Shown piece after piece: positions 1 to 8,540 of a stretch of DNA of 64,000 nucleotides. The position numbers and the translations under genes were made by a program. Source of the DNA: Prolixibacteraceae bacterium (lineage in GTDB: Bacteria; Bacteroidota; Bacteroidia; Bacteroidales; Prolixibacteraceae); assembly GCA_028683385.1 (NCBI GenBank), contig JAQUIJ010000008.1, forward strand, positions 124,001 through 188,000, given 5' to 3'. Each line of letters opens with the position of its first letter. Position 1 is the first letter of the stretch. The notes under the pieces are model-generated. The model had not been told where the DNA came from and searched no databases. It was given only the letters and a program-made list of their open reading frames with translations.

Positions 1-1525
1 TTTCGTAGCTGAATTTGTGAAGCCGATCGAAGAAAAGCTGAATGCACGTGGATTTTCTTTCGAAATGAAAGCGCGTACCAAATCAATCAATTCCATCTGG
101 CGCAAAATGCAGGCGCAAAAGGTCGAATTCGATGAAGTAATGGATTTATTTGCCATTCGGGTTATACTCAATGCTGAACTGGCTAACGAAAAATCGGATT
201 GCTGGCAGGTTTATTCCATTGTTACCGAAGAATACCAGTCGAACCCAAAACGTATGCGCGATTGGATTACAATTCCAAAATCGAACGGTTACGAGTCGTT
301 GCATGCCACTGTTCTCGGGCCTCATGGTAAATGGGTCGAAATTCAGATCCGTACCCGTAGAATGGACGAAATCGCTGAAAAGGGATTGGCGGCTCATTGG
401 AAATACAAAGGCGGTTCCGGAACTTCTGAAATGGAAACCTGGTTAGCGAACGTTCGCGAAATTTTGGAAAATCCGGATTTAAATATGGTCGATTTCATCG
501 ACGATTTCAAGATGAACGTTTATGCCGACGAAATTTTTGTTTTTACGCCCAAGGGTGATTTGCGAAAACTTTCGGCCGGAGCCACTTTGCTCGATTTCGC
601 CTACGAGGTTCATTCCAAGGTTGGCGATCGTTGTATTGGTGGCAAAGTGAACGGAAAGAATGTTACGCTTCGTCATAAACTACACAATGGCGACCAGATT
701 TCGGTTGATACAGCAAACCATCAGCGGCCAAAAATGGACTGGCTCGATTTTGTGGTGACTACGAAAGCCAAAAATCGCATCAAAGCTAGTTTAAACGAGG
801 AAGTTAAGCGGGAAGCTGAGAATGGAAAGGAAATACTACTGCGGAAAGTAAAAAACTGGAAAATCGAATATAACGATGACAGTATTCGTAAGCTTCTGAA
901 GCATTACAAGTTTAAGCTTGCACAGGATTTGTATTACAATGTTTCGATCGGGAAAATCGATACCCTTGAAATAAAAGATATTCTGGTCGATAAAAAGGAA
1001 GAGTCGGCCAAACAGATGATTACTGAAATATTGCCCAAGGATAAGGTTCAGGAGCTTGAATTCTCGGGTGGTGACGATTATTTGGTTATTGACAACAACA
1101 TTAAGAATGTAATTTATAAGCTGGCTCCCTGCTGTAATCCGATTTTTGGTGACGATATTTTTGGGTTTGTGACCATTTCCGAAGGAATTAAAATTCACCG
1201 CGAAAGTTGCCCCAATGCGCGTCAAATGATCGAACGGTATCCTTATCGCGTAATCAAAGCGAAATGGCAGGATACCAAAAAGAAAACCTCGTTTCAGGCA
1301 ACTATTCGAATTGCCGGTACCGATGAGATTGGAATTGTTGCTCAAATCTCGCACGTTATTTCGAAAGATATTGGTGTGCAGATGCGGTCAATAAATATCG
1401 AAAACAGCAATGGCGATTTCGATGGAACTTTAAGGGTATTTGTCAATGGACTGGAACATCTGGATTTTTTGATGAATAAACTACGCAGCATTAATGGTGT
1501 ATTTTCGGTTTCGCGAGCCGATTAG
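1..1525 (+). CDS. Bifunctional (p)ppGpp synthetase/hydrolase, Rel/SpoT family, 5'-truncated by window edge
   Basis: Makes (and in full-length form hydrolyses) the alarmone (p)ppGpp from ATP and GTP/GDP in the cytoplasm. The frame is open to base 2, so the gene begins upstream; about 507 residues are visible and the N-terminal HD hydrolase domain is missing. The synthetase domain shows RTKSINSIWRKM, YESLHATV and EIQIRTRRMDEIAEKGLAAH. A TGS domain follows (VFTPKGDLRKLSAGATLLDF), then a helical linker, a CC...H...C zinc-finger-like segment (PCCNP, about residues 372-405) and a C-terminal ACT domain. The GTG at base 17 is an internal codon, not the start. A TPR gene follows 22 bases downstream. 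Family assignment is firm; RelA versus SpoT activity balance cannot be read without the HD domain. Confidence 0.95.
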   Translation, partial: FVAEFVKPIEEKLNARGFSFEMKARTKSINSIWRKMQAQKVEFDEVMDLFAIRVILNAELANEKSDCWQVYSIVTEEYQSNPKRMRDWITIPKSNGYESLHATVLGPHGKWVEIQIRTRRMDEIAEKGLAAHWKYKGGSGTSEMETWLANVREILENPDLNMVDFIDDFKMNVYADEIFVFTPKGDLRKLSAGATLLDFAYEVHSKVGDRCIGGKVNGKNVTLRHKLHNGDQISVDTANHQRPKMDWLDFVVTTKAKNRIKASLNEEVKREAENGKEILLRKVKNWKIEYNDDSIRKLLKHYKFKLAQDLYYNVSIGKIDTLEIKDILVDKKEESAKQMITEILPKDKVQELEFSGGDDYLVIDNNIKNVIYKLAPCCNPIFGDDIFGFVTISEGIKIHRESCPNARQMIERYPYRVIKAKWQDTKKKTSFQATIRIAGTDEIGIVAQISHVISKDIGVQMRSINIENSNGDFDGTLRVFVNGLEHLDFLMNKLRSINGVFSVSRAD

Positions 1526-1547
1526 CAAAATGAAAATGGGAAAAAGA

Positions 1548-1820
1548 ATGGATATTACAGAATTAAAACAATTGGTTGATCAGAATGAATTGTCTCGATC
1601 ATTGGAACTGTTAAATGAGCTAATCCGGGTAGATCCAACCGACGTTTCGGCACTTCAGCTTCGTGCCCGTATCTATTATAAAATGCAAAAGTGGGGCGAC
1701 GCCATGAATGATTTTTCATCGGTTTTAGAACTTGAGCCGAATAATCCGGAGGCAAAATCGGGCTTTCAGATGGCTCAAAATATACTGGGATATTTCACTC
1801 CCGACATGTTTAATCCTTAG
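1548..1820 (+). CDS. Small cytoplasmic tetratricopeptide repeat protein
   Basis: A 90-residue protein without signal peptide or membrane segment, made of two TPR-like helical pairs (an ALQLRARIYYKMQKWGDAMNDF segment followed by LELEPNNPEA). TPR proteins mediate protein-protein contacts; no partner is evident. I chose the ATG at 1548 because GGGAAAAAG lies just before it and the protein then starts MDITELKQL; in-frame ATGs at 1530 and 1536 are alternatives, and an open frame reaches back to 1494, overlapping rel. It follows rel closely and may be co-transcribed with it. Confidence 0.75.
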   Translation: MDITELKQLVDQNELSRSLELLNELIRVDPTDVSALQLRARIYYKMQKWGDAMNDFSSVLELEPNNPEAKSGFQMAQNILGYFTPDMFNP

Positions 1821-1985
1821 CTTTTTTTATTGATTACATAATATTTTTATCGATTTGAATTCGCTTTTGATTTTCTAAAAGTTGTTAAAAAATTAGGTTT
1901 ATCCGCTGTAAATGCTATTTTTGAATTCTGGTAATGATTTATAGGGAATAATTTAACTAAATATTATAACTTAAAATTTCTGATT

Positions 1986-2644
1986 ATGAAGCGTATTTTG
2001 TTTGTTTTTGTTTTGTTTGTTGTCGCGTTGGCTGTAAACGCGCAGGAGGTTGAGAAGTCGTTTGCAGATTTTAAAAATGAGGGTAATGCGGCAATAAGAA
2101 GTAAGGATTATCCCAAAGCATTGGATGCTTATGAAAAGCAATGGCTAAATGGGGAGACCAACCAATTGCCGATTCTGCGATGATTATTAATATGGGATAT
2201 TGTGCATTGAAAGCTAAAGACTATGAGAAATCTTTGAAATATTTCGATCAGGCGATTTCGATGAATTACAAGAAATCAACTGCCTATATGTTTAAAGCCG
2301 ATGTTTATACTGCCATGAAGGATATGGAAGGTAATTTGAAATCTCTCGAATCTGCTTACGAGGTTGATCCGAATAATGCAACGTTAAAAGCCAGATTAGC
2401 TAATTACTATGCCAGAGAAGCATCAGCCGTTTATTCAAAGGGTGGTAAGCTTATCACAAAAGCCAACGCTGACGTAACTGCCGGCAAATTAAAGGCATCT
2501 GATGATGCTTATAAAACGGCAATTCAAGATGCCAAAGCCGAATTTGAAAAATCAATGCCATTAATCGAAAAAGCATTGAGTTATGATGCGAATAACGGAC
2601 CAGCCAAGCAGCTAAAAGCAGCTTGTGAACAAGCGCTTAAATAA
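1986..2644 (+). pseudogene. Exported TPR protein, disrupted by a one-base frameshift
   Basis: The first part (1986-2183 frame) has a signal peptide ending AVNAQ and the start of a TPR (FKNEGNAAIRSKDYPKALDAYEK). The second part (frame of 2141-2644) continues it naturally with AMAKWGDQPIADSAMIINMG and further TPRs to the stop. The frames join near 2133-2141, where the sequence reads gaaaagcaatggct; one extra G (gaaaaggcaatggct) would restore YEKAMAKWG and a protein of about 220 residues. No classical slippery heptamer is present in the zero frame, so a real single-base deletion or an assembly/sequencing error is likelier than programmed frameshifting. A strong terminator follows at 2668. Confidence 0.75.
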
Positions 2645-2667
2645 TCTATTCAAGATATTATATGATG

Positions 2668-2704
2668 CGAGGCTGCCTGCAAGGGTGGCCTCGTTTCGTT
2701 TTTA
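2668..2704 (+). terminator. Rho-independent terminator after the TPR gene
   Basis: An 11-bp stem (cgaggctgcct pairing with gggtggcctcg, three G-T wobbles) closes a GCAA tetraloop and is followed by tttcgttttt. It lies 23 bases after the stop at 2644. Confidence 0.85.
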
Positions 2705-2897
2705 CCGATTAGATTTCATATTCAATGGATAAGTGAGTTAAAGGTTAGAGAACAAATTGAATTCAATTTCGTTTTATTTTAAAGTGTAAAACTTATCTCT
2801 TTCAGCACACATGCCAGAATCCTGATAGCGTTCAAACGCAGTTTATGTTTCTGAATGATTTTTGGGAAAACTGAATCAGATCAATAAACACGATCAT

Positions 2898-3905
2898 ATG
2901 ATATACCGAAAACTAATCAGGAATTTTAGAGCTTTGAAGCTTTGCCTGCTCTTGATCATCTTTTCAGGAATTATAAGCTCCTGTGTTCAGAATTATGAGT
3001 ACGATAATTTTCAGGCAAAAAAAGTTGATCGCGAATATCAAACCAAAAATGTAATTGTTGTTGTTGTTGATGGCCTCAGGTATTCAGAAGGGTGGGGCGA
3101 CTTAACTCATCAGTACATTCCCCGGATGGCAGAAATTCTGACGAAAGACGGTGTTGTCAATACGCATTTTTACAATTTGGGTGATACTTATACCTCGGCC
3201 GGACACACAAGTTTGACTACGGGTATTTATCAAACTATTGATAACAATGGAAAGGAATTACCCGACAATCCCTCTTTTTTTCAGTATTGGAATCAGGTCT
3301 ATGGAAATGATCAACGAAAGTCGTGGATAATAACGAGTAAGGATAAACTTGCTGTATTGGCCGACTGTAAAAACCCATATTGGATGGGTAAATATACTCC
3401 ATCAGCAAATTGTGGTGTTGATGGACTTGGCGTTGGAAGTGGTTATCGTGAAGATAGCCTTACTTTAAAAATTGCGCTTAAAATTCTAAGTGAAGATCAT
3501 CCTAATCTGGTATTAATTAATTTTCGCGATCCTGATTATTCCGCACATACCGGAAATTGGATTAATTATATCAAAGGAATCCGCACAACGGATGAATATG
3601 TTTACCGTCTGTGGCAGTTTCTTCAAACCAATAGCACTTACAAAAACACAACAACTTTGTTTGTAACCAATGATCATGGAAGACATTTAGATGGAGTTGG
3701 TGATGGATTTGCCGGACATGGCGATGGATGTGACGGTTGCAGACATATCAGTTTGTTTGCTTGCGGGCCTGATTTTCGAAAAAATATAGTGTTAAATGTT
3801 TCAAGAGAACAAATTGATTTACCAGTAACGGTTTCCAAATTGCTCGGCATTTCCCTTCCAAATTCTCAAGGTAAAGTGATGACCGAATTGTTTGAACGAC
3901 GATAG
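2898..3905 (+). CDS. Lipoprotein of the alkaline phosphatase/nucleotide pyrophosphatase superfamily
   Basis: A 335-residue protein with a lipoprotein signal (FSGIISSC, lipobox cysteine near residue 29), so it is predicted to be membrane-attached outside the cytoplasm. The fold family is shown by VVVVDGLRYSE near the N-terminus (metal-binding Asp), the GDTYTSAGHTSLTTG segment containing the likely nucleophile Thr/Ser, and VTNDHGRH plus GHGDGCDGCRH near the C-terminus (metal-binding Asp/His). Family members hydrolyse phosphomonoesters or diesters; the substrate is unknown. The frame is open from a TTG at 2862, but the ATG at 2898 gives a standard signal peptide directly. Three Cys in HGDGCDGC are unusual next to the metal site. 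Confidence 0.75.
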   Translation: MIYRKLIRNFRALKLCLLLIIFSGIISSCVQNYEYDNFQAKKVDREYQTKNVIVVVVDGLRYSEGWGDLTHQYIPRMAEILTKDGVVNTHFYNLGDTYTSAGHTSLTTGIYQTIDNNGKELPDNPSFFQYWNQVYGNDQRKSWIITSKDKLAVLADCKNPYWMGKYTPSANCGVDGLGVGSGYREDSLTLKIALKILSEDHPNLVLINFRDPDYSAHTGNWINYIKGIRTTDEYVYRLWQFLQTNSTYKNTTTLFVTNDHGRHLDGVGDGFAGHGDGCDGCRHISLFACGPDFRKNIVLNVSREQIDLPVTVSKLLGISLPNSQGKVMTELFERR

Positions 3906-3935
3906 CCTTCATGTAAAATTAATATATGCAGATAA

Positions 3936-3963
3936 TTGTATGTATTATTTTGTGTTACCTTTG
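3936..3963 (+). promoter_or_regulatory. Predicted Bacteroidota-type promoter for the metal permease gene
   Basis: TTG at 3936-3938, 17 bases of spacing, and TACCTTTG at 3956-3963 match the TTG-N17-23-TAnnTTTG pattern known for Bacteroidota sigma factors. Transcription would start near 3970, about 45 bases before the ATG at 4016. Confidence 0.5.
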
Positions 3964-4015
3964 GCACTATTACATTGAGAAATACCGTATGAGGAATTAA
4001 AGCGAAAGGAACGAC

Positions 4016-5344
4016 ATGATGGATTTTGTAATCAAATATTTTTCTGAATTGGCCTATTTGTTTAATGAAATGGCGCCATGGTTGCTTTTTGGATTGGTCT
4101 TTGCCGGATTACTGAAAGTTTATTTTCCACAGAAACACATCGATAAATATTTGGGCAAACCCGACTTTAAATCTACTGTAAATGCTTCATTACTTGGCGT
4201 TCCACTTCCTTTGTGTTCTTGTGGGGTAATTCCTACAGCTATTTCTTTTTACAAGAATGGAGCATCCAAAGGTGCTACGAATTCATTCCTGATTTCAACG
4301 CCACAAACAGGTGTCGATTCCATATTTGCAACTTATTCCATGTTGGGCTGGCCATTTGCTATTTTGCGTCCTTTGGTCGCATTCACTACCGGAATTATGG
4401 GTGGTGCATTAACTAATTTGCTCATAAAAGAAAAACCTGCGCCCAAACCAATTGTCAATCCGATGTTTGCTGGCTTGAAAATGGATATTCCAAATTCAAA
4501 GAAAACTTCAGCAGCATGTGACGATAATTCCTGTGGTTGCCACACGCCTCCTAAAGAGGAAACTCATTCGTTGATTAAAGCTGCTAACTACGCTTTTGTC
4601 GAACTGCTTCAGGATATTTCAAAATGGTTGATTATCGGTTTTTTGGCAGCCACATTGATTTCGGTTTTATTGCCTGATGATTTTTTTAGTATGTTTCAAG
4701 GATATGGATTCATTGAAATACTGGTAGTTTTGGCTGCTTCGATTCCGTTATATGTTTGTGCCACCGGATCAATTCCAATTGCTGCTGTGCTTTTAATGAA
4801 AGGTGTTTCTCCGGGAGCAGCATTGGTTTTCATGATGGCAGGTCCGGCAACCAACGTGGCTACTATCACCGTACTTGGCAAAACGATGGGGAAGAAATCT
4901 CTTTTTATTTATCTGGGTTCTATAATTGGTGGTGCAGTTTTATTTGGTATGCTTACCAATTGGCTCATCCCCGCCAGTTTTTTTCTGAGCAAAATGAACC
5001 ATTTAATGGCTCATGGCCAAGCTCACGAAATGTTGCCAAAATGGATCGGAATTACATCGTCATTGGTTTTGGTAGTTTCAATTATTGCTGGTTATTTTAT
5101 CGAACGAATTCAAAAAAATAAAAAAATGACACTCGAAACATTCAAAACAATTCGTGTTGAAGGTATGACTTGCTCGCATTGCGAAGCCAGCGTAAACCGC
5201 AACCTTTCTAAAATGGAAGGCATTGAAGAAGTGGTAGCCGATAAAAACACTTCTCAGGTTAAAATCAGAGGTTCAAAAATTAATTTTCCTGAAATTGAAC
5301 GAATTGTAACTGATCTTGGCTATCAGTACAAAGGAGAAGTATAA
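4016..5344 (+). CDS. SO_0444-type Cu/Zn efflux permease with C-terminal HMA domain
   Basis: A 442-residue inner-membrane permease of the DUF318/SO_0444 family. It has two multi-helix permease halves (roughly residues 1-140 and 190-365); the first carries PLPLCSCGVIP, a conserved cysteine motif, and the second IPLYVCATGSIPIAA. Between them is a cytoplasmic Cys/His-rich loop (CDDNSCGCH, about residues 167-175). A heavy-metal-associated domain begins near residue 381 with the metal site GMTCSHCEAS. Family members are described as Cu/Zn efflux transporters; the exact metal here is inferred. The stop overlaps the next start as TAATG, so translation is probably coupled. The ATG at 4019 is an equally possible start. 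Confidence 0.88.
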   Translation: MMDFVIKYFSELAYLFNEMAPWLLFGLVFAGLLKVYFPQKHIDKYLGKPDFKSTVNASLLGVPLPLCSCGVIPTAISFYKNGASKGATNSFLISTPQTGVDSIFATYSMLGWPFAILRPLVAFTTGIMGGALTNLLIKEKPAPKPIVNPMFAGLKMDIPNSKKTSAACDDNSCGCHTPPKEETHSLIKAANYAFVELLQDISKWLIIGFLAATLISVLLPDDFFSMFQGYGFIEILVVLAASIPLYVCATGSIPIAAVLLMKGVSPGAALVFMMAGPATNVATITVLGKTMGKKSLFIYLGSIIGGAVLFGMLTNWLIPASFFLSKMNHLMAHGQAHEMLPKWIGITSSLVLVVSIIAGYFIERIQKNKKMTLETFKTIRVEGMTCSHCEASVNRNLSKMEGIEEVVADKNTSQVKIRGSKINFPEIERIVTDLGYQYKGEV

Positions 5345-5928
5345 TGAGCTGGATTGATTACTCATTGGCTATTTTGATAAGTATGCCAATTCTGGCTACG
5401 TTTGTGTTGGGAGCTTTTCTGGCACAAAACGGCAAAAGTGCAATGGGAAAACCTACTATTCAGCCGTTCTTCTTTTATACCGGAAAGTTTTTGCTGTTTG
5501 CCGTTTGGGCTTTATTTGCATTCATTGCGGTTTTTTCTGAATATCGTTCGGCTGTTCCTTTTTTAATTCAGGATTTTACTCCTGAAGTGCAAAAGCTGAT
5601 GGCTTGTGTTTTTCTTATTCCGGCCAATCTGATCATTGTTCCGGCATACCTGTCAATGGGACTTGTTACCAATATCGGACTTCCGACGGGTAAACACGAA
5701 TTGCGTACCGGTGGTATTTATAGAATTAGCCGAAACCCGATGTATGCCAGCTTTATTTTCCTGAATACGGCGACATTCCTTTTTCTGCCCAGCCTTTTAT
5801 TGCTTGCAATTATGCTTTACGGAATGGTCGTCCATCATTTTATCATTCTTGGCGAAGAAAAATTTCTGGAGCGGGAATTTGGCGACGAATACCTAGACTA
5901 CAAAGCTAGGGTACCAAGGTATTTTTGA
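5344..5928 (+). CDS. Membrane methyltransferase, ICMT/phospholipid methyltransferase-like
   Basis: A 194-residue protein with about five membrane helices. The C-terminal third has the signature of isoprenylcysteine carboxyl methyltransferase/PEMT-like enzymes: GIYRISRNPMYASF, then GEEKFLEREFGDEYLDYKARVPRYF, which forms the SAM pocket in this superfamily. The start overlaps the stop of the metal permease by one base (TAATG), so the two are co-expressed; a link to metal stress is inferred only from this. Its 3' end overlaps the convergent gene 5906-7405 by 23 bases. Confidence 0.8.
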   Translation: MSWIDYSLAILISMPILATFVLGAFLAQNGKSAMGKPTIQPFFFYTGKFLLFAVWALFAFIAVFSEYRSAVPFLIQDFTPEVQKLMACVFLIPANLIIVPAYLSMGLVTNIGLPTGKHELRTGGIYRISRNPMYASFIFLNTATFLFLPSLLLLAIMLYGMVVHHFIILGEEKFLEREFGDEYLDYKARVPRYF

Positions 5929-7405
5929 TTTCCACTTTCTTTTCAAGCCAGTAAATAAAATCGAACGAATTGAGTAATTGTCGTTCAAACGGATCATCTT
6001 TTAATTTAATAAGTAGATCTTTTTGCTTCTGAAGCTCCTTCCTGTATTTAATTTGATCATTTTTATTTGCGATTAGGCGGATACTTTTCAGTATTATTTT
6101 TTCACTTTGAAAGAGCTTGTTGCGCATTTTCTGATCGCGTTCAAACGAGCGGATTTCTGATTCGAGGTATTCAAAATCATGAAGTTCGGTATGAATCAGG
6201 ATGTTCAGGAAGCGAACTGATTTTGTTTGTGTTAACTGGCTAAAAGGCTTACCAACATTCAACAACGGACGTAATATTTTTAGTGCCTGACGATAATCTT
6301 TATTCCAGAAATACACAGTTGCTGTTTGCAGGGCAATTTCTGAATGAGTTGCAAATGTTAAGTTAATTTGTTTCTCTGAAGGGTCGTTTCGGGTTTTAAC
6401 AAGGTGATTCAGAGCTTCCTGAAATAAGTGCTGGTCTGTCAGCATTAAACTTTCGAAAATGAAAATTAGTGGTTGGATGGTTGTGACAGCAGATGGGTGT
6501 TCGGTTTGCAGATTTTTTAGTTTATCAATGAAATAGGGCATTTCATTGTAATGTCCGAACCAACGAAGATTATTCAGGATTCCTCTGATATGGTTTAGAT
6601 AAAAATAGGGTGGATTTCCCCAGAGCTTTCGGTTGTTTTCAAATAATTCGTTTAATTCCCGATAAACTTTCAGGCTTGATTTGGGATTAGCCGTTTTCAT
6701 AAAATAAGCAGATTGAAACAATAAATGGAGCTTTTGAGCTTCAAATGAATCCTTACTTTGGCCTGATATCGCCTGTAATTCGTTAAAAGCCAGATCGTTT
6801 AGTTTTGTTTTCTCCGCTTCATTTCTTACCTGACCTTGTTTGATTTGCCGCAGCGAAATCAGGTTGTAGAGTCCGGTATGGTTCTCAATTGCTCGTTGCT
6901 GACGCGATATTGATTCAATTTTTGATTGCTTTTTGACCAACGTGTCCTCGTCAATTTGGTCGAATTCCAGCTGATTATAAATTCGGATTTCGAGTTTTGC
7001 CAAGAGTATAAAATGACTAAAAAGTTCATATTCAAGCGCAATCGGTTTGAATTTTTTGATTAGCTGCTGACTTTCGTCGCACAAATTCCGCTTAAAAAGA
7101 AATCGGGCCTGTTGATAAGCTTTTAAAACCTGAAACTCAATTTCAGTTTCGGTATCTTTTGTCGAAAGCTTTTCAAGCAATACCTGATACAGGTGATTGC
7201 AGATGATTTCGAAACTGGTTTGCGGTCTCTGTTTCTTAAACTCATTTTTCACTGTATCGGCATCAAATGTTGATTTTTGAATGATCTGGTATAGGAGCTG
7301 GTAGTCTTTTTCACCTTCGTAAATTTGGCTGTGGAGCCCGAAGTAGCGTTTGTCGGAGCTGTCCATCGAGTTAATTAATACAATCAGGCTATCCAATTTT
7401 GACAT
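5906..7405 (-). CDS. Helical-repeat (TPR-like) protein of unknown function
   Basis: A 499-residue soluble, Gln/Lys/Leu-rich, almost all-helical protein without signal peptide. The N-terminus (MSKLDSLIVLINSMDSSDKRYFGL) resembles conserved Bacteroidota proteins of unknown function with a KRYF motif followed by TPR-like helices; weak TPR units occur across residues 190-460. It could act as a scaffold or regulator; I cannot assign a role. It is divergent from the ribose operon across a 210-base AT-rich gap, so a regulatory link is possible but untested. Confidence 0.7.
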   Translation of the reverse strand: MSKLDSLIVLINSMDSSDKRYFGLHSQIYEGEKDYQLLYQIIQKSTFDADTVKNEFKKQRPQTSFEIICNHLYQVLLEKLSTKDTETEIEFQVLKAYQQARFLFKRNLCDESQQLIKKFKPIALEYELFSHFILLAKLEIRIYNQLEFDQIDEDTLVKKQSKIESISRQQRAIENHTGLYNLISLRQIKQGQVRNEAEKTKLNDLAFNELQAISGQSKDSFEAQKLHLLFQSAYFMKTANPKSSLKVYRELNELFENNRKLWGNPPYFYLNHIRGILNNLRWFGHYNEMPYFIDKLKNLQTEHPSAVTTIQPLIFIFESLMLTDQHLFQEALNHLVKTRNDPSEKQINLTFATHSEIALQTATVYFWNKDYRQALKILRPLLNVGKPFSQLTQTKSVRFLNILIHTELHDFEYLESEIRSFERDQKMRNKLFQSEKIILKSIRLIANKNDQIKYRKELQKQKDLLIKLKDDPFERQLLNSFDFIYWLEKKVEIKNTLVP

Positions 7406-7615
7406 ATGAATGTTTTATAACAGTGAAAGTACATACGTGTAATCAAAAATATATAAAGTGTAAATATTTGTTGTAATTTAAATAGCATTAATACAGATAT
7501 TTGATAGTTGTTTTATGGTTTTGAAATACGTTTTAAAAATATAAATAATTAAGATTATCGGTGATGTTTGTTTTATAAGATCAGTTAAATTTGATTCAGT
7601 AAATAAAACCTACTT

Positions 7616-8524
7616 ATGAATCCGAAGAAAATATTGGTTATTGGAAGTTCGAATACCGATATGGTCATTAAAACAAATAACTTTCCTGTACCGGGAGAAA
7701 CCATTTTAGGCGGGCGATTTTTAATGAATGCTGGTGGAAAAGGCGCCAATCAGGCTGTTGCTTCAGCCAGGTTAGGCGGAATGGTGACTTTTATCGGAAA
7801 AATTGGTGATGATATTTTTGGTAAGCAAGCAGTTCAGCAATTGGAAGACGAAGGAATCAATGTAAATTTTGTAGCCGTCGATCATGAGAATCCCAGTGGG
7901 GTGGCCATGATAACAGTTGATCGGAAGGCAGAGAATACCATCGTGGTTGCTCCTGGCTCAAACGGAACACTTAGTCCGGGAGATTTCAACAAGGCTTTGT
8001 CCGAATTCAACGAATCGGAATTTGTTTTAATGCAACTTGAAATTCCTATTCCTACGGTTGAATACATTGCCCGAATTGCGGCTCAGAAACAGAAAAAAGT
8101 AATTTTGAACCCTGCGCCTGCAGCTGAATTATCTGACGAGCTTTTGCAAAATCTCTACATCATCACTCCCAACGAAACAGAAGCGGAACTGCTTACTGGA
8201 ATAAAAGTAACTGACGAGAAATCGGCTTTGAATGCGGCTTCGGCTTTGCATGAAAAAGGAGTTGAAATTATAATTATTACGATGGGTGCCACCGGAGCAT
8301 TTCTTCTTAACAATGGAAAGTCAGAACTTATAAAAGCCCCGAAAGTAGAAGCCGTCGACACTACTGCTGCGGGCGATACTTTCAATGGAGCATTGGTTGT
8401 TGCCTTATCCGAAGGGAAAACAATTCAGGAATCTATCGTTTTTGCCAATAAAGCTGCCGCAATTTCGGTTACCCGTATAGGCGCACAATCATCGGTACCT
8501 TACCGGAATGAAATTATAGACTAA
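7616..8524 (+). CDS. rbsK: Ribokinase
   Basis: Phosphorylates D-ribose to ribose 5-phosphate with ATP in the cytoplasm. The 302-residue PfkB-family protein has the N-terminal signature NAGGKGANQAVASARLGG (residues about 39-56), IGSSNTDMV near the start (sugar binding), NPAPA in the middle, and the C-terminal DTTAAGDTFNGALV with the catalytic Asp of the GAGD-type anion hole (here AAGD). It is the first gene of a four-gene operon; 16 bases separate it from the next gene. A TAAATTTG -7-like box at 7586-7593 is the best promoter candidate, although no well-spaced -33 element is clear. Confidence 0.93.
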   Translation: MNPKKILVIGSSNTDMVIKTNNFPVPGETILGGRFLMNAGGKGANQAVASARLGGMVTFIGKIGDDIFGKQAVQQLEDEGINVNFVAVDHENPSGVAMITVDRKAENTIVVAPGSNGTLSPGDFNKALSEFNESEFVLMQLEIPIPTVEYIARIAAQKQKKVILNPAPAAELSDELLQNLYIITPNETEAELLTGIKVTDEKSALNAASALHEKGVEIIIITMGATGAFLLNNGKSELIKAPKVEAVDTTAAGDTFNGALVVALSEGKTIQESIVFANKAAAISVTRIGAQSSVPYRNEIID

Positions 8525-8540
8525 ACTCAAATTACATAGC

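Noticed and set aside
2130-2145. Programmed -1 frameshift in the TPR gene
   Set aside because: The zero-frame codons gaa aag preceded by t do not form an X XXY YYZ slippery site; a plain deletion is simpler.
5906-5928. Shared terminator in the convergent overlap of the methyltransferase and TPR-like genes
   Set aside because: The genes overlap by 23 coding bases and no hairpin with a T-tract was found there.
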